A DNA stretch of 64,000 nt from Gammaproteobacteria bacterium Ga0077536 (GCA_001464935.1 LNEL01000049.1:1-64000), one strand, 5' to 3'. Positions 40,754-50,823 are shown, counted from the stretch's first letter. A program made the numbers and translations. The notes: generated from the letters alone by a model not told the origin.

Positions 40754-41644
40754 TTGGCAGCTGACGAAAACGCCCTCGTGCATCGCTTTCTCGATCACCT
40801 CTGGGTCGAGTTCGGCCTCAGCGACAACACCGTTGCCGCCTATCGCACGGATGTCGATCACTTCCGACGCTTTCTCGCCGTCCGTGGATTGACGCTCGTC
40901 GCGGTGACCGACGCGGAGCTGTTCGCCTATCTCAGCCACAGTGCGCGCGGTTCGAGCCGCACGACGGCACGTCGTCTGTCGGCCCTGCGCCGCCTGTTCC
41001 GCTACCTGCTGCGCGAGCGGCTGGTCGCTGGCGATCCGACCGCCGCGGTCGATGGCCCGCGTATCGGCCGCAAACTGCCGCACAGCCTGTCCGAGGCGGA
41101 TGTCGAAGCACTGCTGGCCGCCCCCGACACCTCATCGCCGCTGGGCCTGCGCGACCGCACGATGCTGGAACTGCTGTATGCGACCGGTCTGCGCGTGTCC
41201 GAACTGATCGGCGTTCGCATCGGCGACATCAACCTCGTGCAGGGCGTGGTGCGCATCGTCGGCAAAGGTGACAAGGAACGCCTGGTGCCAGTTGGCGAAG
41301 TCGCGCTCGAATGGCTCGCGCGCTACTTCGACGGTGGACGAGCCAGCATTCTGAACGGCCAGTTGACCGACGCGGTGTTTCCGACCGCGCGCGGAGCTGC
41401 GATGACGCGTCAATCCTTCTGGCAAATCATCAAGAAGCACGGACTGCGTGCGGGCATCACGGCCGAACTTTCGCCGCACACGCTGCGTCATGCATTCGCC
41501 ACGCACCTGCTCAATCACGGCGCCGATCTGCGCGTCGTGCAGATGTTGCTCGGGCACGCCGATATTTCGACGACGCAAATCTATACGCATCTGGCGAAGG
41601 AGCGTCTGAAGGCCCTGCATGCGCAGCACCATCCTCGCGGCTGA
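40754..41644 (+). CDS. xerD: Site-specific tyrosine recombinase XerD
   Basis: ATGLRVSELIGV, SPHTLRHAFATHLLNHGADLRVVQMLLGHADISTTQIYTHL. Confidence 0.95.
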   Translation: MAADENALVHRFLDHLWVEFGLSDNTVAAYRTDVDHFRRFLAVRGLTLVAVTDAELFAYLSHSARGSSRTTARRLSALRRLFRYLLRERLVAGDPTAAVDGPRIGRKLPHSLSEADVEALLAAPDTSSPLGLRDRTMLELLYATGLRVSELIGVRIGDINLVQGVVRIVGKGDKERLVPVGEVALEWLARYFDGGRASILNGQLTDAVFPTARGAAMTRQSFWQIIKKHGLRAGITAELSPHTLRHAFATHLLNHGADLRVVQMLLGHADISTTQIYTHLAKERLKALHAQHHPRG

Positions 41645-41673
41645 GTGGCAGCGCGCCCGACGCGCGCGGCGTC

Positions 41674-43491
41674 TCAGTCGTCGGCCGTGGCGGGTGGTAC
41701 GACGCTCAGTACTTCCGCGAAGGTCGTGCGGCCGGCGCCTATCTTGAGTGCGCCGGCGAGCCGCAGTGGCCGCATGCCGTTGGTCAATCCTGCCCGACGC
41801 AGTTCGATACTGTTGCAGCCGGGCCTGATCAGCGCGTTGATCGCGTTGTCGATCGTCAGGATTTCGTAGATACCCTCGCGGCCCCGGAAGCCGGTGTGCC
41901 GACATTCGTCGCACCCCCTGCCGACCTGCGTCGTAGGCGGTGGTGCAACCGACGCGCGACCGATCAGGCTGCTCCAGGCGTCGACATCGGTCGGCACCGG
42001 CGCCTTGCAGTGGGGGCAGAGCGTCCGCACCAGTCGCTGCGCTACGACGCCGAGCAGCGTAGCGCCGATCAGGTACGGCTCCACGCCGAGATCCATCAAG
42101 CGGGTCACGGCCGATGGCGCGTCATTGGTGTGCAGGGTCGACAGCACCAGGTGGCCGGTCAACGCCGCCTGGATCGCGACGTCGGCCGTCTCACGATCGC
42201 GTATTTCACCCACCATGATTACGTCCGGATCCTGACGCAGCAGCGTGCGGACGCCGCCGGCGAAGTCGAGGTCGATCGCAGGCTGAACCTGCATCTGGTT
42301 GAACGCGGGCTCGACCATTTCAATCGGGTCTTCGATCGTGCAGACATTGATTTCGGGCCGCGCGAGCTGACGCAGTGCCGAATAGAGTGTCGTCGTCTTG
42401 CCCGATCCGGTGGGTCCGGTGACGAGAATGACGCCGTAGGTGTGGCGCACCATGCGATCCCACATTGCGATGTCATCTTCATTGAAGCCGAGCGCGGAAA
42501 ACGGCTGCTCGAGCTTCTCCGGATCGAAAATGCGCATCACGAGCTTCTCGCCGAAGGTAGTGGGCATCGTCGAGAGGCGCAGTTCGATCTCCTTGCCCAG
42601 CGGCGTCTTGGTCTTCATGCGACCATCCTGCGGCCGGCGTTTGTCGGCGACGTCCATGCGTCCGAGAGTCTTGATGCGGCTGATGATCGCCGCAATCACG
42701 GGCGTGCTCATCTGGTTGACGAGATGCAGCACGCCGTCGATCCGAAACCGGATACTGCTCTGTTCCCGCCGCGGCTCGATGTGGATGTCGCTCGCGCGCT
42801 GTTCGAAGGCGTACTGCAGCAACCAGTCGACCAGGTGCACGATATGCCGGTCGTTGGCATCCGGTTCGCCGCTTTCGCCGAGCTGCGTCAGTGCTTCGAA
42901 GTTTTCGACGATGTTCGTGCGTTCCGACGCCTTGCTGATCGCCGCCTTCGTGATCGAGCGGCTGACGCCGTAGAACTCTTTCAGATAGCGTTCGACGTCA
43001 ATCGGGTTGGCCAGCACACGTTGGATGCGGCGTTTGACGATCGGCGTGATTTCCTTTTCCCATTCAGTGATGAACGGTTCGGGCGATGCAATCGTGACCT
43101 GCGTATCGGTCACCTCGACCGGCAGGAACTGCCAGCGCGTCGCATAGGCCTGAGAGACAAGACTCGTGACCGACTCCACGTCGATTTTCAGCGGGTCGAT
43201 GCGGTAGTAGGGCAGTTTCGCGGATTCCGCGATCAGTCGGGTGATGGTCTCGATCGTCAGCGGATAACCCGGCGTCGTGTCGCTGTGTACGCCCTGCGCG
43301 GCAATCTGCACGAACGGATGTCGCCCGTCGCTGTCGCTGAGCGCGCCGCGCAGGCGCTGGACGGTACGCGCCTGCAGAATGCCGCCGGCGCGCAATTGCG
43401 CAAGCACGTCGTTCAGCGTCAGGCGCCGCTCCACATTCGGGCGCTCGCGCGCACCGCGCACCGTCGTCGACAGCCGTTCAGGTCCCGCCAC
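41674..43491 (-). CDS. GspE/PilB-family secretion ATPase
   Basis: Walker A GPTGSGKTTTLYSAL, GEIRDRETADVAIQAALTGHLVLSTLHTNDA, tetracysteine CPHC...CDEC. Confidence 0.93.
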   Translation of the reverse strand: MAGPERLSTTVRGARERPNVERRLTLNDVLAQLRAGGILQARTVQRLRGALSDSDGRHPFVQIAAQGVHSDTTPGYPLTIETITRLIAESAKLPYYRIDPLKIDVESVTSLVSQAYATRWQFLPVEVTDTQVTIASPEPFITEWEKEITPIVKRRIQRVLANPIDVERYLKEFYGVSRSITKAAISKASERTNIVENFEALTQLGESGEPDANDRHIVHLVDWLLQYAFEQRASDIHIEPRREQSSIRFRIDGVLHLVNQMSTPVIAAIISRIKTLGRMDVADKRRPQDGRMKTKTPLGKEIELRLSTMPTTFGEKLVMRIFDPEKLEQPFSALGFNEDDIAMWDRMVRHTYGVILVTGPTGSGKTTTLYSALRQLARPEINVCTIEDPIEMVEPAFNQMQVQPAIDLDFAGGVRTLLRQDPDVIMVGEIRDRETADVAIQAALTGHLVLSTLHTNDAPSAVTRLMDLGVEPYLIGATLLGVVAQRLVRTLCPHCKAPVPTDVDAWSSLIGRASVAPPPTTQVGRGCDECRHTGFRGREGIYEILTIDNAINALIRPGCNSIELRRAGLTNGMRPLRLAGALKIGAGRTTFAEVLSVVPPATADD

Positions 43492-44797
43492 TGCCGGCCT
43501 CCAGGACCGCCATCTGCTCAGTCACCGATTCGAGGCGATTGATCAGCGCCAACAGGAAGCTGCGCTGGAACTTGATCTGGGAATTGACCGACATCCGGTC
43601 GATGGTCGTGCCCTTGATGCGCAGCACGGTCACATTGTTCGCAGCGATGATCGTCGCGCAGCGCTCACGGCCGGAGAGCAGCCCCATTTCACCGAAGCAG
43701 TCGCCAATGCCGAGTTCAATCAGCGCGCGTCCGTTCTTTTCCACGTGCACGCTGCCGTCCACGATGACATAGAACGAGGCGTCGACGTCGCCCTCGCTGA
43801 CAATCGGGTCGCCGGCACGGGCGACGGTCCAGTCGCCGGCGTGGATCAGTTCCCACAGTTCGACATCCTGGAAATCCTTGAAGAACGGCAGGCCGCTGAT
43901 GCGCGCGAATTTTTCCTGCTGTGAGACGCCGCGCGCGGCGTCGCGCAAAAAATCGTAGACGAGCGAGAGGTCACCGGCGAAGTCGGCGCCCGTGCGATAC
44001 CGGTATTGCAGCGTGCGCGCCAGCGCCTTGTCCATGATGCGCTGATAGATTTCCGGAATGTCCGAGCGGAATTCCGAGAGCGGCGGTGGCTTCGTATTCA
44101 GGATCCGGTGCTGGATCGCCTCGAAGTTGGTGGCCTCGAACGGATGCTTGCCGGTCAGCAACTGGTAGCCGAGCACGCCGAGGGCGAAGAGATCGGACTG
44201 GCCGGTCAGCGGTTCGAGGCGGATCTGTTCCGGCGACATGTACAGCGGCGAGCCAACCCACTCTTCGCTCGCAGTCTGCGCCGCACTGTTCGTCACGGCG
44301 ACCCCGAAGTCGGCGATCTTGACGTCCATGCTGTCGCTGATCAGCACATTGCGCGGTTTGATGTCGCGGTGGACGACACCGCGGCGATGCGCGTAGTCCA
44401 GCGCCAGCGCGCACTGGTAGAGAATGCTCGTCACCTGTTCGAGTGGCAGCAGCTGGTCCGGTTTGGTGTATTGATCGAGCGTACGGCCGCCCGGGACGTA
44501 CTCCATGACAATGAAGTTGAACGCTTCGTCGGCGCCTGCGTCGTAGATGCTGGTGATGTTGGGGTGGCGCAGCATGCCGGCCGTCTGCGCCTCATTGAAG
44601 AACTGCTGGCGGTGCTGCTGAGCTTCGTCATCGTTGCCGCGAGGTCCCGGATTTGCCACCTTGAGCGCAACGGGGCGGTCGATGAACGGATCCTGGGCGA
44701 GGTAGACGCAGGCCATGTTGCCGGCGCCGATTTTGCGCACGATGCGGTACTTGCCGAGATGACGGCCCTCGAGGTCGGCTGCAGCCTGCGACTCCAT
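43478..44797 (-). CDS. Ser/Thr protein kinase fused to cyclic-nucleotide-binding domain
   Basis: VALK lysine, HRDIKPRNVL, DFG, SPEQ; C-terminal FGEMGLLSGRERCATIIA phosphate-binding cassette. Confidence 0.92.
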   Translation of the reverse strand: MESQAAADLEGRHLGKYRIVRKIGAGNMACVYLAQDPFIDRPVALKVANPGPRGNDDEAQQHRQQFFNEAQTAGMLRHPNITSIYDAGADEAFNFIVMEYVPGGRTLDQYTKPDQLLPLEQVTSILYQCALALDYAHRRGVVHRDIKPRNVLISDSMDVKIADFGVAVTNSAAQTASEEWVGSPLYMSPEQIRLEPLTGQSDLFALGVLGYQLLTGKHPFEATNFEAIQHRILNTKPPPLSEFRSDIPEIYQRIMDKALARTLQYRYRTGADFAGDLSLVYDFLRDAARGVSQQEKFARISGLPFFKDFQDVELWELIHAGDWTVARAGDPIVSEGDVDASFYVIVDGSVHVEKNGRALIELGIGDCFGEMGLLSGRERCATIIAANNVTVLRIKGTTIDRMSVNSQIKFQRSFLLALINRLESVTEQMAVLEAGSGGT

Positions 44798-44986
44798 TGC
44801 GCGTTCGAGACTCCCGGAAAGTGAGCAGTAGCCGCCGCACTGTAGCGACTTTGGCCTCAATGCGGAACACGCGGCGCCGCTAGCAGTCAGAAGCCGCAGA
44901 ACATCCCGAGGTGGTCTGTCCCTCGCGTTGTCCTTATCATGTCGGCCGCATTTGGTGCCGATTAATCCTTAATTCGAGGGATACGA

Positions 44987-45718
44987 ATGACCCCTTTTCG
45001 CCTGGTCGCCGCGCTGACGGTGACGCTCCTGGGCCTCCCGTTGGTCGCTGGTGCCGACGACGCGCTGACTGCCAAACTGAAATCCCGAATTCGCGCCGTG
45101 ATTCCGGATACGGAGATTACGAGCGTCAAGCCCGGGCCGATTCCCGGCCTGTATGAAGTGATGCTGGGCCCGACGATCCTGTACATGACCGAGGACGGCA
45201 AGTTTGCCGTGCGTGGCGATGTGTTCGACCTCGAATCCCGCGTCAACGTGACCGATCAGCGGCGAACGCAGGCACGCGTCGATGCGTTCCATGCGCTGGG
45301 CGACAACAGCGCCATCCGGTTCACGGCGACGGGCGGCAAGGCGAAGCACGAAATCTTCGTGTTCACCGACATCGACTGCGGCTATTGCCGGAAAATGCAT
45401 CAGGAAATCAACCAATTGACGAGCGCCGGCATCACCGTGAACTACCTTGCGTTCCCGCGCACGGGGCTCGACAGCGAGTCCTATGACAAGGCGGTGGCCG
45501 TCTGGTGCGCCGCCGATCCCAAAGCCGCGCTGACCACCGCCAAATCGGGCAAGAAGGTGCCGAGCGCGAAGTGCGATAACCCGGTGGCATCCCACTTCCA
45601 TCTGGGCGAAGCCATGGGCGTGCGTGGCACGCCGTCGGTGTTCTCCGACACGGGCGAGGAACTGGGCGGGTATATCCCGGCGAAGGAACTGGTGCGCATC
45701 CTGACCACTGGCGGCTGA
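44987..45718 (+). CDS. dsbC: Thiol:disulfide interchange protein DsbC
   Basis: Signal peptide; FTDIDCGYCRKMHQEI; GVRGTPSVF. Confidence 0.94.
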   Translation: MTPFRLVAALTVTLLGLPLVAGADDALTAKLKSRIRAVIPDTEITSVKPGPIPGLYEVMLGPTILYMTEDGKFAVRGDVFDLESRVNVTDQRRTQARVDAFHALGDNSAIRFTATGGKAKHEIFVFTDIDCGYCRKMHQEINQLTSAGITVNYLAFPRTGLDSESYDKAVAVWCAADPKAALTTAKSGKKVPSAKCDNPVASHFHLGEAMGVRGTPSVFSDTGEELGGYIPAKELVRILTTGG

Positions 45719-45742
45719 GTCGCACCGATCGGGTCCACGACC

Positions 45743-48544
45743 ATGTCGCGCAAGTCCAGCAGGCGCCATGCCCGACCACGCCGGTGGACGTGGATTGCTA
45801 CCGTCGCCGCCTGCGCGGTCCTGGGCGGGGCGTGGTGGTTCGTCTCGCGCGGGTTCGGGGACAACCCGGATAAGGCCATCGCCGAGGCCCGAGAGCACCT
45901 GACGAGCGGCGAATCCGCGCCTGCCATCGTCCTCCTGCGGGCGGCATTGCAGGCGCGGCCCAAGGACGCAGTCGCCCGCGAACTGCTGGGTCAGGCCTAT
46001 CTGCAAGCGGGCGACCCGGCCGGCGCCGTGAAAGAACTGCGACGTGCCATCGCCTTGGGGCGCGAAAGCGCCGACAACCTGCGCAGCCTGGCGCGCGCGC
46101 ACCTGCTCAGGGGCGAATTCGACCTCGCCAACGCGCGGCTGGCCTCGGCGCGCGATGACAACAACCCCGACTGGCAATTGCTGAGCGCCGATGTACTCGC
46201 GGCCAAAGGAGCGTTCGGCGACGCGTTGTCGTTCTATGAACGGGCCATTGTCCTGGCGCCGGCCAGGCTCGAGGGTTATCTCGGCCTGGCCCGAGCGCAC
46301 ATGGGGCAGGGCGATCTGACCGCTGCCGAAGCCGCGTTGACGCGGGCGACGGAGCGCGAGATCAGCGGCACGGGCCTGTGGTTGCTGCAAGGCGAACTCG
46401 GCCTTGCCCGACGCCGCTTCGAGGATGCCCGCAGCGCCTTCGATCGGGTGCTGCAGGTGACACCCACGCACGAGTTCGCTCTCTTCGGAGCCGCGTCCGC
46501 GGCGCTCGGCAATGAACGTTTCGACACCGCGACCGAGCTGCTCGATCGCCTGCCGGAGATGGCGCAGGAGGGACCGCGCGCGCTGTTCCTGCGGGCCATG
46601 GTCGCGGCTGGCCAGCGCGAGCCCGAAGCAGCGCTGAATCTGCTGCGCAGGGTGCTGGCCGCGGCGCCGGCACATGCCGAGAGCCTGCGCCAGGCCGCGC
46701 GCCTGCATTTTCAACTGGCGGAGTACGGCCCGGCCGAGCACATGCTGCGCAAGCTGCTGAAGCAGGATGCGACCGACGCGATGGCGCTGCGCATGCTCGA
46801 AGCCGTCCAGCTTGCGTCGGGGCAGTTCGATGGGGGCGCCTATGACCTCAATGCCATTGCCGAGGCGCGCCGCGAGGATCCGCAGATGCTGGCCCTGCTC
46901 GGCGCCGTGCTGATGCGCAGTGGCGATTTCGCAGCCGGAGAGCGCGTGCTCAGCAAGGCCGCCGCAGCGAGCACCGGTTCGCTCGCGCTGGAACGTCAGC
47001 TGCTGCTGTCCAAGCTCGCCAGTGCCAAGTTCGACGAAGTCCTGGCCGGCGTGCCCGCGCTGAAGCAACTGGGCGACAAGACACTGGTGCCGGACATGCT
47101 GCTCGTCGCGGCGCACATCGGTCGCAAGGATCCGGACGCCGCGCTGGTCGCGGCCCGCGCACTCGTGGCAGCGAACCCGCAGGATCCGTACGCGCTGAAC
47201 ACCCTGGCGTTCGTGCATGAACTCGCCGACCAGCGCGAGGAGGCGGTGCGCACGTATGAACAGGCGCTGGCGGTTTCACCAGGTTTCGATGGGGCGCTGC
47301 TGAATCTGGCACGCCTGGACCTCGCAGCAGGTGAGCATGCACGCGCACGGGAACGGTACCGGCAGTTGCTCGAGGCGCAACCGGAGCACGCGCTGGCACT
47401 CGAGGGACTCGCCCTGCTGGCGATGCGGGACAAAGACCCCGCACAGGCGGTCGAACTCTGGCAGCAGGCGCGGCGCGCGAACCCCGACGCGCTGCGACCG
47501 CGCTTGCAGCTGGCCCGGCAGGCCCGTGAGCGCGGGGCCTTTGATGAAGCTGTCGATTACGCCCGCGAGGCCTACCAGGTCGCACCTTATGCGCCGGGCG
47601 TCCAGCTCGAATACTGTCTGAGCCTGCTCGCGGCAGGTCGCCATGACGATGCCGTGCCGCTGGCGCGTCTGCTCGCCACGCGCTATCCGGACGACGGCAC
47701 GCTGGCGCGCCTGCTCGCGATCGCGCTGGCGCGCAACAATGATGCCGATGGCCTGCGTGAGGTCTTGAGCGGCATGGCGGAGACTGCGCCGGACAATCTC
47801 GATGCACGGGTGGCGCTGGCGCGGCTCGCGCTGCACGAGGGCAAGGCCGATGAGGCGGCCAGGCTGGCCGCGGAGATCGGGCAGCATCCGAAGGGCGCCG
47901 CCCTGGGCCATGAACTGCGCGGCGACGCGGCGGCTGCCGCGATGCGCGCCGGTGCCGCGGCCGATGCGTATGCCAGGGCCTTCGAATTGGCACCGACGCG
48001 CGCGCGTCTCCTCAAACTCGATGACTGGGAGCGACGGGCCGGCCGCCCCGGCCGCCGGCTCGAGGCGTGGTTGCGCCAACACCCGGACGACTTGCAGGTG
48101 CAGACGGCGCAGGCCCGGCATCTGCAGGCGGCGGGGGACGACCAGGGCGCAATCGCGCTGTACGAGCGCGTGCTGGCCGGGGCCTCGGACAGCGCCGTCA
48201 TCCGCAACAACCTCGCGTGGCTTTATCGCAAGATTGGCGACGGCCGTGCCCTCGAAATGGCCGAGCAGGCCTATAAGCTCGCGCCGAAGCGGGCGGAGAT
48301 CGTCGACACCTACGGCTGGATCCTGCTCGAGCAGGGACGTCACGAGCAGGCGGTCAAAATCCTGGAACAGGCGCTGACGCTGGCGCCGGAGAATCCGGAT
48401 ATCCGCTTTCACTGGGCCAGCGCGCTGGAACGCACCGGTCGCGAGGAGGATGCGTTGCGTGAACTGGACGCCCTGTTGCGACAGCCCGGCGACTTCGAAT
48501 CCCGCGCGCTCGCCGAGCAGCTTCGTTTCGATCTCGAATCCTGA
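45743..48544 (+). CDS. Large TPR-repeat protein, PEP-CTERM-system PrsT-like
   Basis: N-terminal TM and more than 20 TPR-like units over 933 aa; N-terminus KAIAEAREHLTSGESAPAIVLLRAALQARPKDAVARELLGQAYLQAGDPAGAVKELRRAI. Confidence 0.75.
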   Translation: MSRKSSRRHARPRRWTWIATVAACAVLGGAWWFVSRGFGDNPDKAIAEAREHLTSGESAPAIVLLRAALQARPKDAVARELLGQAYLQAGDPAGAVKELRRAIALGRESADNLRSLARAHLLRGEFDLANARLASARDDNNPDWQLLSADVLAAKGAFGDALSFYERAIVLAPARLEGYLGLARAHMGQGDLTAAEAALTRATEREISGTGLWLLQGELGLARRRFEDARSAFDRVLQVTPTHEFALFGAASAALGNERFDTATELLDRLPEMAQEGPRALFLRAMVAAGQREPEAALNLLRRVLAAAPAHAESLRQAARLHFQLAEYGPAEHMLRKLLKQDATDAMALRMLEAVQLASGQFDGGAYDLNAIAEARREDPQMLALLGAVLMRSGDFAAGERVLSKAAAASTGSLALERQLLLSKLASAKFDEVLAGVPALKQLGDKTLVPDMLLVAAHIGRKDPDAALVAARALVAANPQDPYALNTLAFVHELADQREEAVRTYEQALAVSPGFDGALLNLARLDLAAGEHARARERYRQLLEAQPEHALALEGLALLAMRDKDPAQAVELWQQARRANPDALRPRLQLARQARERGAFDEAVDYAREAYQVAPYAPGVQLEYCLSLLAAGRHDDAVPLARLLATRYPDDGTLARLLAIALARNNDADGLREVLSGMAETAPDNLDARVALARLALHEGKADEAARLAAEIGQHPKGAALGHELRGDAAAAAMRAGAAADAYARAFELAPTRARLLKLDDWERRAGRPGRRLEAWLRQHPDDLQVQTAQARHLQAAGDDQGAIALYERVLAGASDSAVIRNNLAWLYRKIGDGRALEMAEQAYKLAPKRAEIVDTYGWILLEQGRHEQAVKILEQALTLAPENPDIRFHWASALERTGREEDALRELDALLRQPGDFESRALAEQLRFDLES

Positions 48545-48553
48545 GCCTGCCCG

Positions 48554-49294
48554 TCAGGGCGACACGCTCGACATCACTGCGGTCGTCACGCCGCCATCCT
48601 TCTCCGTGTATTCGATACGCACCGGCAGATAGCCCAGCGCGGCCGCGCACCACAGCACCGTACGGCGCCCGTCGCTGCGACTGTAGGCCACCGGCACCGT
48701 GTCGTACTGCTTTCCGGCTGCCTGCACACGTTCGGCCGGTCGAAGTGCGAGGACATAGTCCTTGGTCGCGCCGACGTCGGCGACCCGGTAGCTCAGCGTC
48801 GTCGCGCCGGCAGCCAGGTCGCGCATCAGCGCGAGCTGATAGTTCAGCTTGTCGAGCGTGCCGCTGGTCACCGGCGAGTCGACCTTCGTGCCGTTGACGG
48901 TCGCCGCCGCGAGTCCGGCGTTCCAGTCGAACGTCAGCGTCGTTTCCTTGATCTTCTTGCCCGACTTTTTGCGATGGGCATAGCGCTGTGCCTGCGGCTG
49001 GTCAGCCGTCCAGGTGCCGATGCTGGACTCCTCGATGCGCGTGGGTTTCAACAGCGCAACGAGCCCTTCGGCTTCGATGATCGATGTGAAACGGTAATCG
49101 CCAGTGGCATCGATCTCGAACCGGCGATGCATGCTGCCGGCGGCAACCCCGCCGGTCTTCACGCGGTAGACGACATCGAACGCCTGTGGCGGAGCCGACG
49201 CTTCAGCGGCCGCAGGCATGGCGGTGGTGACGCAGGACAGGCTCGCGGCGAGGATCCACAGGGCCTTTGATGCGGCATGTCGCAGTGGGTGCAT
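48554..49294 (-). CDS. DUF3108 domain-containing periplasmic protein
   Basis: Signal peptide, FDVVYRVKTGGVAAGSMHRRFEIDATGDYRFTSIIEAEGL, C-terminal LGYLPVRIEYTEKDGG. Confidence 0.85.
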   Translation of the reverse strand: MHPLRHAASKALWILAASLSCVTTAMPAAAEASAPPQAFDVVYRVKTGGVAAGSMHRRFEIDATGDYRFTSIIEAEGLVALLKPTRIEESSIGTWTADQPQAQRYAHRKKSGKKIKETTLTFDWNAGLAAATVNGTKVDSPVTSGTLDKLNYQLALMRDLAAGATTLSYRVADVGATKDYVLALRPAERVQAAGKQYDTVPVAYSRSDGRRTVLWCAAALGYLPVRIEYTEKDGGVTTAVMSSVSP

Positions 49295-49389
49295 GTGATA
49301 GAATCCTGCCGAAAAATGCGCGCCCCGGGTGCGCGGGTGACCCTGCTGTTTCCGATAGCCTGTGACGGCCAGTATACACATCGAATCCC

Positions 49390-50823
49390 ATGAAGCCTGA
49401 CGTCGAACGCCTGCGCAATGCGCGCGTCATGGTCGTGGGTGACGTGATGCTCGATCGCTACTGGACCGGCACCACTTCGCGCATATCGCCCGAGGCACCG
49501 GTACCGGTGGTGCGGGTCGCCGGCCACGAGGACCGTGCCGGTGGCGCAGCCAACGTCGCCGCGAACGCGGTCGCGGTGGGTGCGCAGGCCATCCTGGTCG
49601 GTCTCGTCGGCGACGACAGTGACGGCGAGGCGCTGCGGGCCTGCTGTACAGCGGCCGGCATCGACGCGAAGCTGCAACGCGCCGCCGAACGCACCACCGT
49701 CAAGCTGAGGGTGCTTGCCCAGCACCAGCAATTGTTGCGGGTCGATTTCGAAGCGGTGCCCACGCGCGAGTGTCTCGACGTCACGCCCGAACTCGTGGCG
49801 CTGATGTCCGGCCTTGGCGCGGTGGTGCTGTCCGACTACGCCAAAGGGGCCTTGCTCAATCCCGCGCCCTGGATCGACCTCGCGCGTAGCCACCACAAAC
49901 CCGTCGTCGTCGATCCCAAGAGTCGCGACTTCAGCCGCTATGCCGGCGCCGATTTGATCACTCCGAACAGCGCCGAATTCGAAGCCGTGGTCGGCCTCTG
50001 CCGCACCGACGCGGAGCTCGCCGAGCGCGGTGTGCGGTTGTGCCGGGAACACGGGCTGGGCGCGGTGCTCGTGACGCGTGGCGAGCGCGGCATGTCGCTG
50101 ATCAGGGCTGACGGCGAACCCCTGCATCTGCGGGCACAGGCGCGTGACGTCTACGATGTCACCGGCGCCGGCGACACGGTGTGCGCCATCGCTGCGTGCG
50201 CACTCGCTGCCGGCAGCGATCTCGCCACCGCCACCACGCTAGCGAACATCGCGGCCGGCCTGGTCGTAGGTAAACTCGGCACCGCGGTGGTGACCAACGC
50301 CGAATTGTTGGCTGCCGCGCAGCCGCAGCGGCGCGCGACGCCGCTGCCGGCCAGTGAAGCACAGTTGTTCGATGCGCTCGACGTCGCGCGCGCGTGCGGC
50401 GAACGCATCGTGATGACGAATGGCTGCTTCGACATTCTGCACGCCGGCCACGTGCGCTACCTCGAAGAAGCCGCCGCGCTCGGCGACCGGTTGATCGTGG
50501 CCGTCAACACCGATGCGTCGGTCCGACGTCTCAAAGGCCCGACGCGACCGGTCAATACCCTGACGCAACGCTGCGAAGTACTGGCGGGCCTGCGCGCCGT
50601 CGACTGGGTAATCCCGTTCGATGAAGACACGCCGCAGCGGCTGATTGCCGCGATCGGTCCGGACGTGCTCGTCAAGGGCGGTGATTACCGCATCGCGGAC
50701 ATCGCCGGCGCGGATGACGTGTTGAAACGCGGTGGCCGCGTGCTGACATTGGCTTATCACGATGGCCTGTCGACCACCCGCATCATCGATGCCGCGCGTG
50801 GCGGCACAGAGGAGGGCGCATGA
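49390..50823 (+). CDS. hldE: Bifunctional heptose 7-phosphate kinase / heptose 1-phosphate adenylyltransferase
   Basis: VMVVGDVMLDRYWTG, DVTGAGDTV, nucleotidyltransferase TNGCFDILHAGHVRYLEEA. Confidence 0.96.
   Translation: MKPDVERLRNARVMVVGDVMLDRYWTGTTSRISPEAPVPVVRVAGHEDRAGGAANVAANAVAVGAQAILVGLVGDDSDGEALRACCTAAGIDAKLQRAAERTTVKLRVLAQHQQLLRVDFEAVPTRECLDVTPELVALMSGLGAVVLSDYAKGALLNPAPWIDLARSHHKPVVVDPKSRDFSRYAGADLITPNSAEFEAVVGLCRTDAELAERGVRLCREHGLGAVLVTRGERGMSLIRADGEPLHLRAQARDVYDVTGAGDTVCAIAACALAAGSDLATATTLANIAAGLVVGKLGTAVVTNAELLAAAQPQRRATPLPASEAQLFDALDVARACGERIVMTNGCFDILHAGHVRYLEEAAALGDRLIVAVNTDASVRRLKGPTRPVNTLTQRCEVLAGLRAVDWVIPFDEDTPQRLIAAIGPDVLVKGGDYRIADIAGADDVLKRGGRVLTLAYHDGLSTTRIIDAARGGTEEGA

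Noticed and set aside
41311-43542. 743-aa + strand ORF antisense to the GspE gene
   Set aside because: Shadow ORF from high-GC codon bias; the opposite strand has clear Walker A and Cys motifs, and the antisense protein is low-complexity and resembles no family.
44969-47218. 749-aa - strand ORF opposite dsbC and the TPR gene
   Set aside because: Composition is Arg/Gln/His-rich typical of antisense translation; the + strand has DsbC CGYC and regular TPRs.
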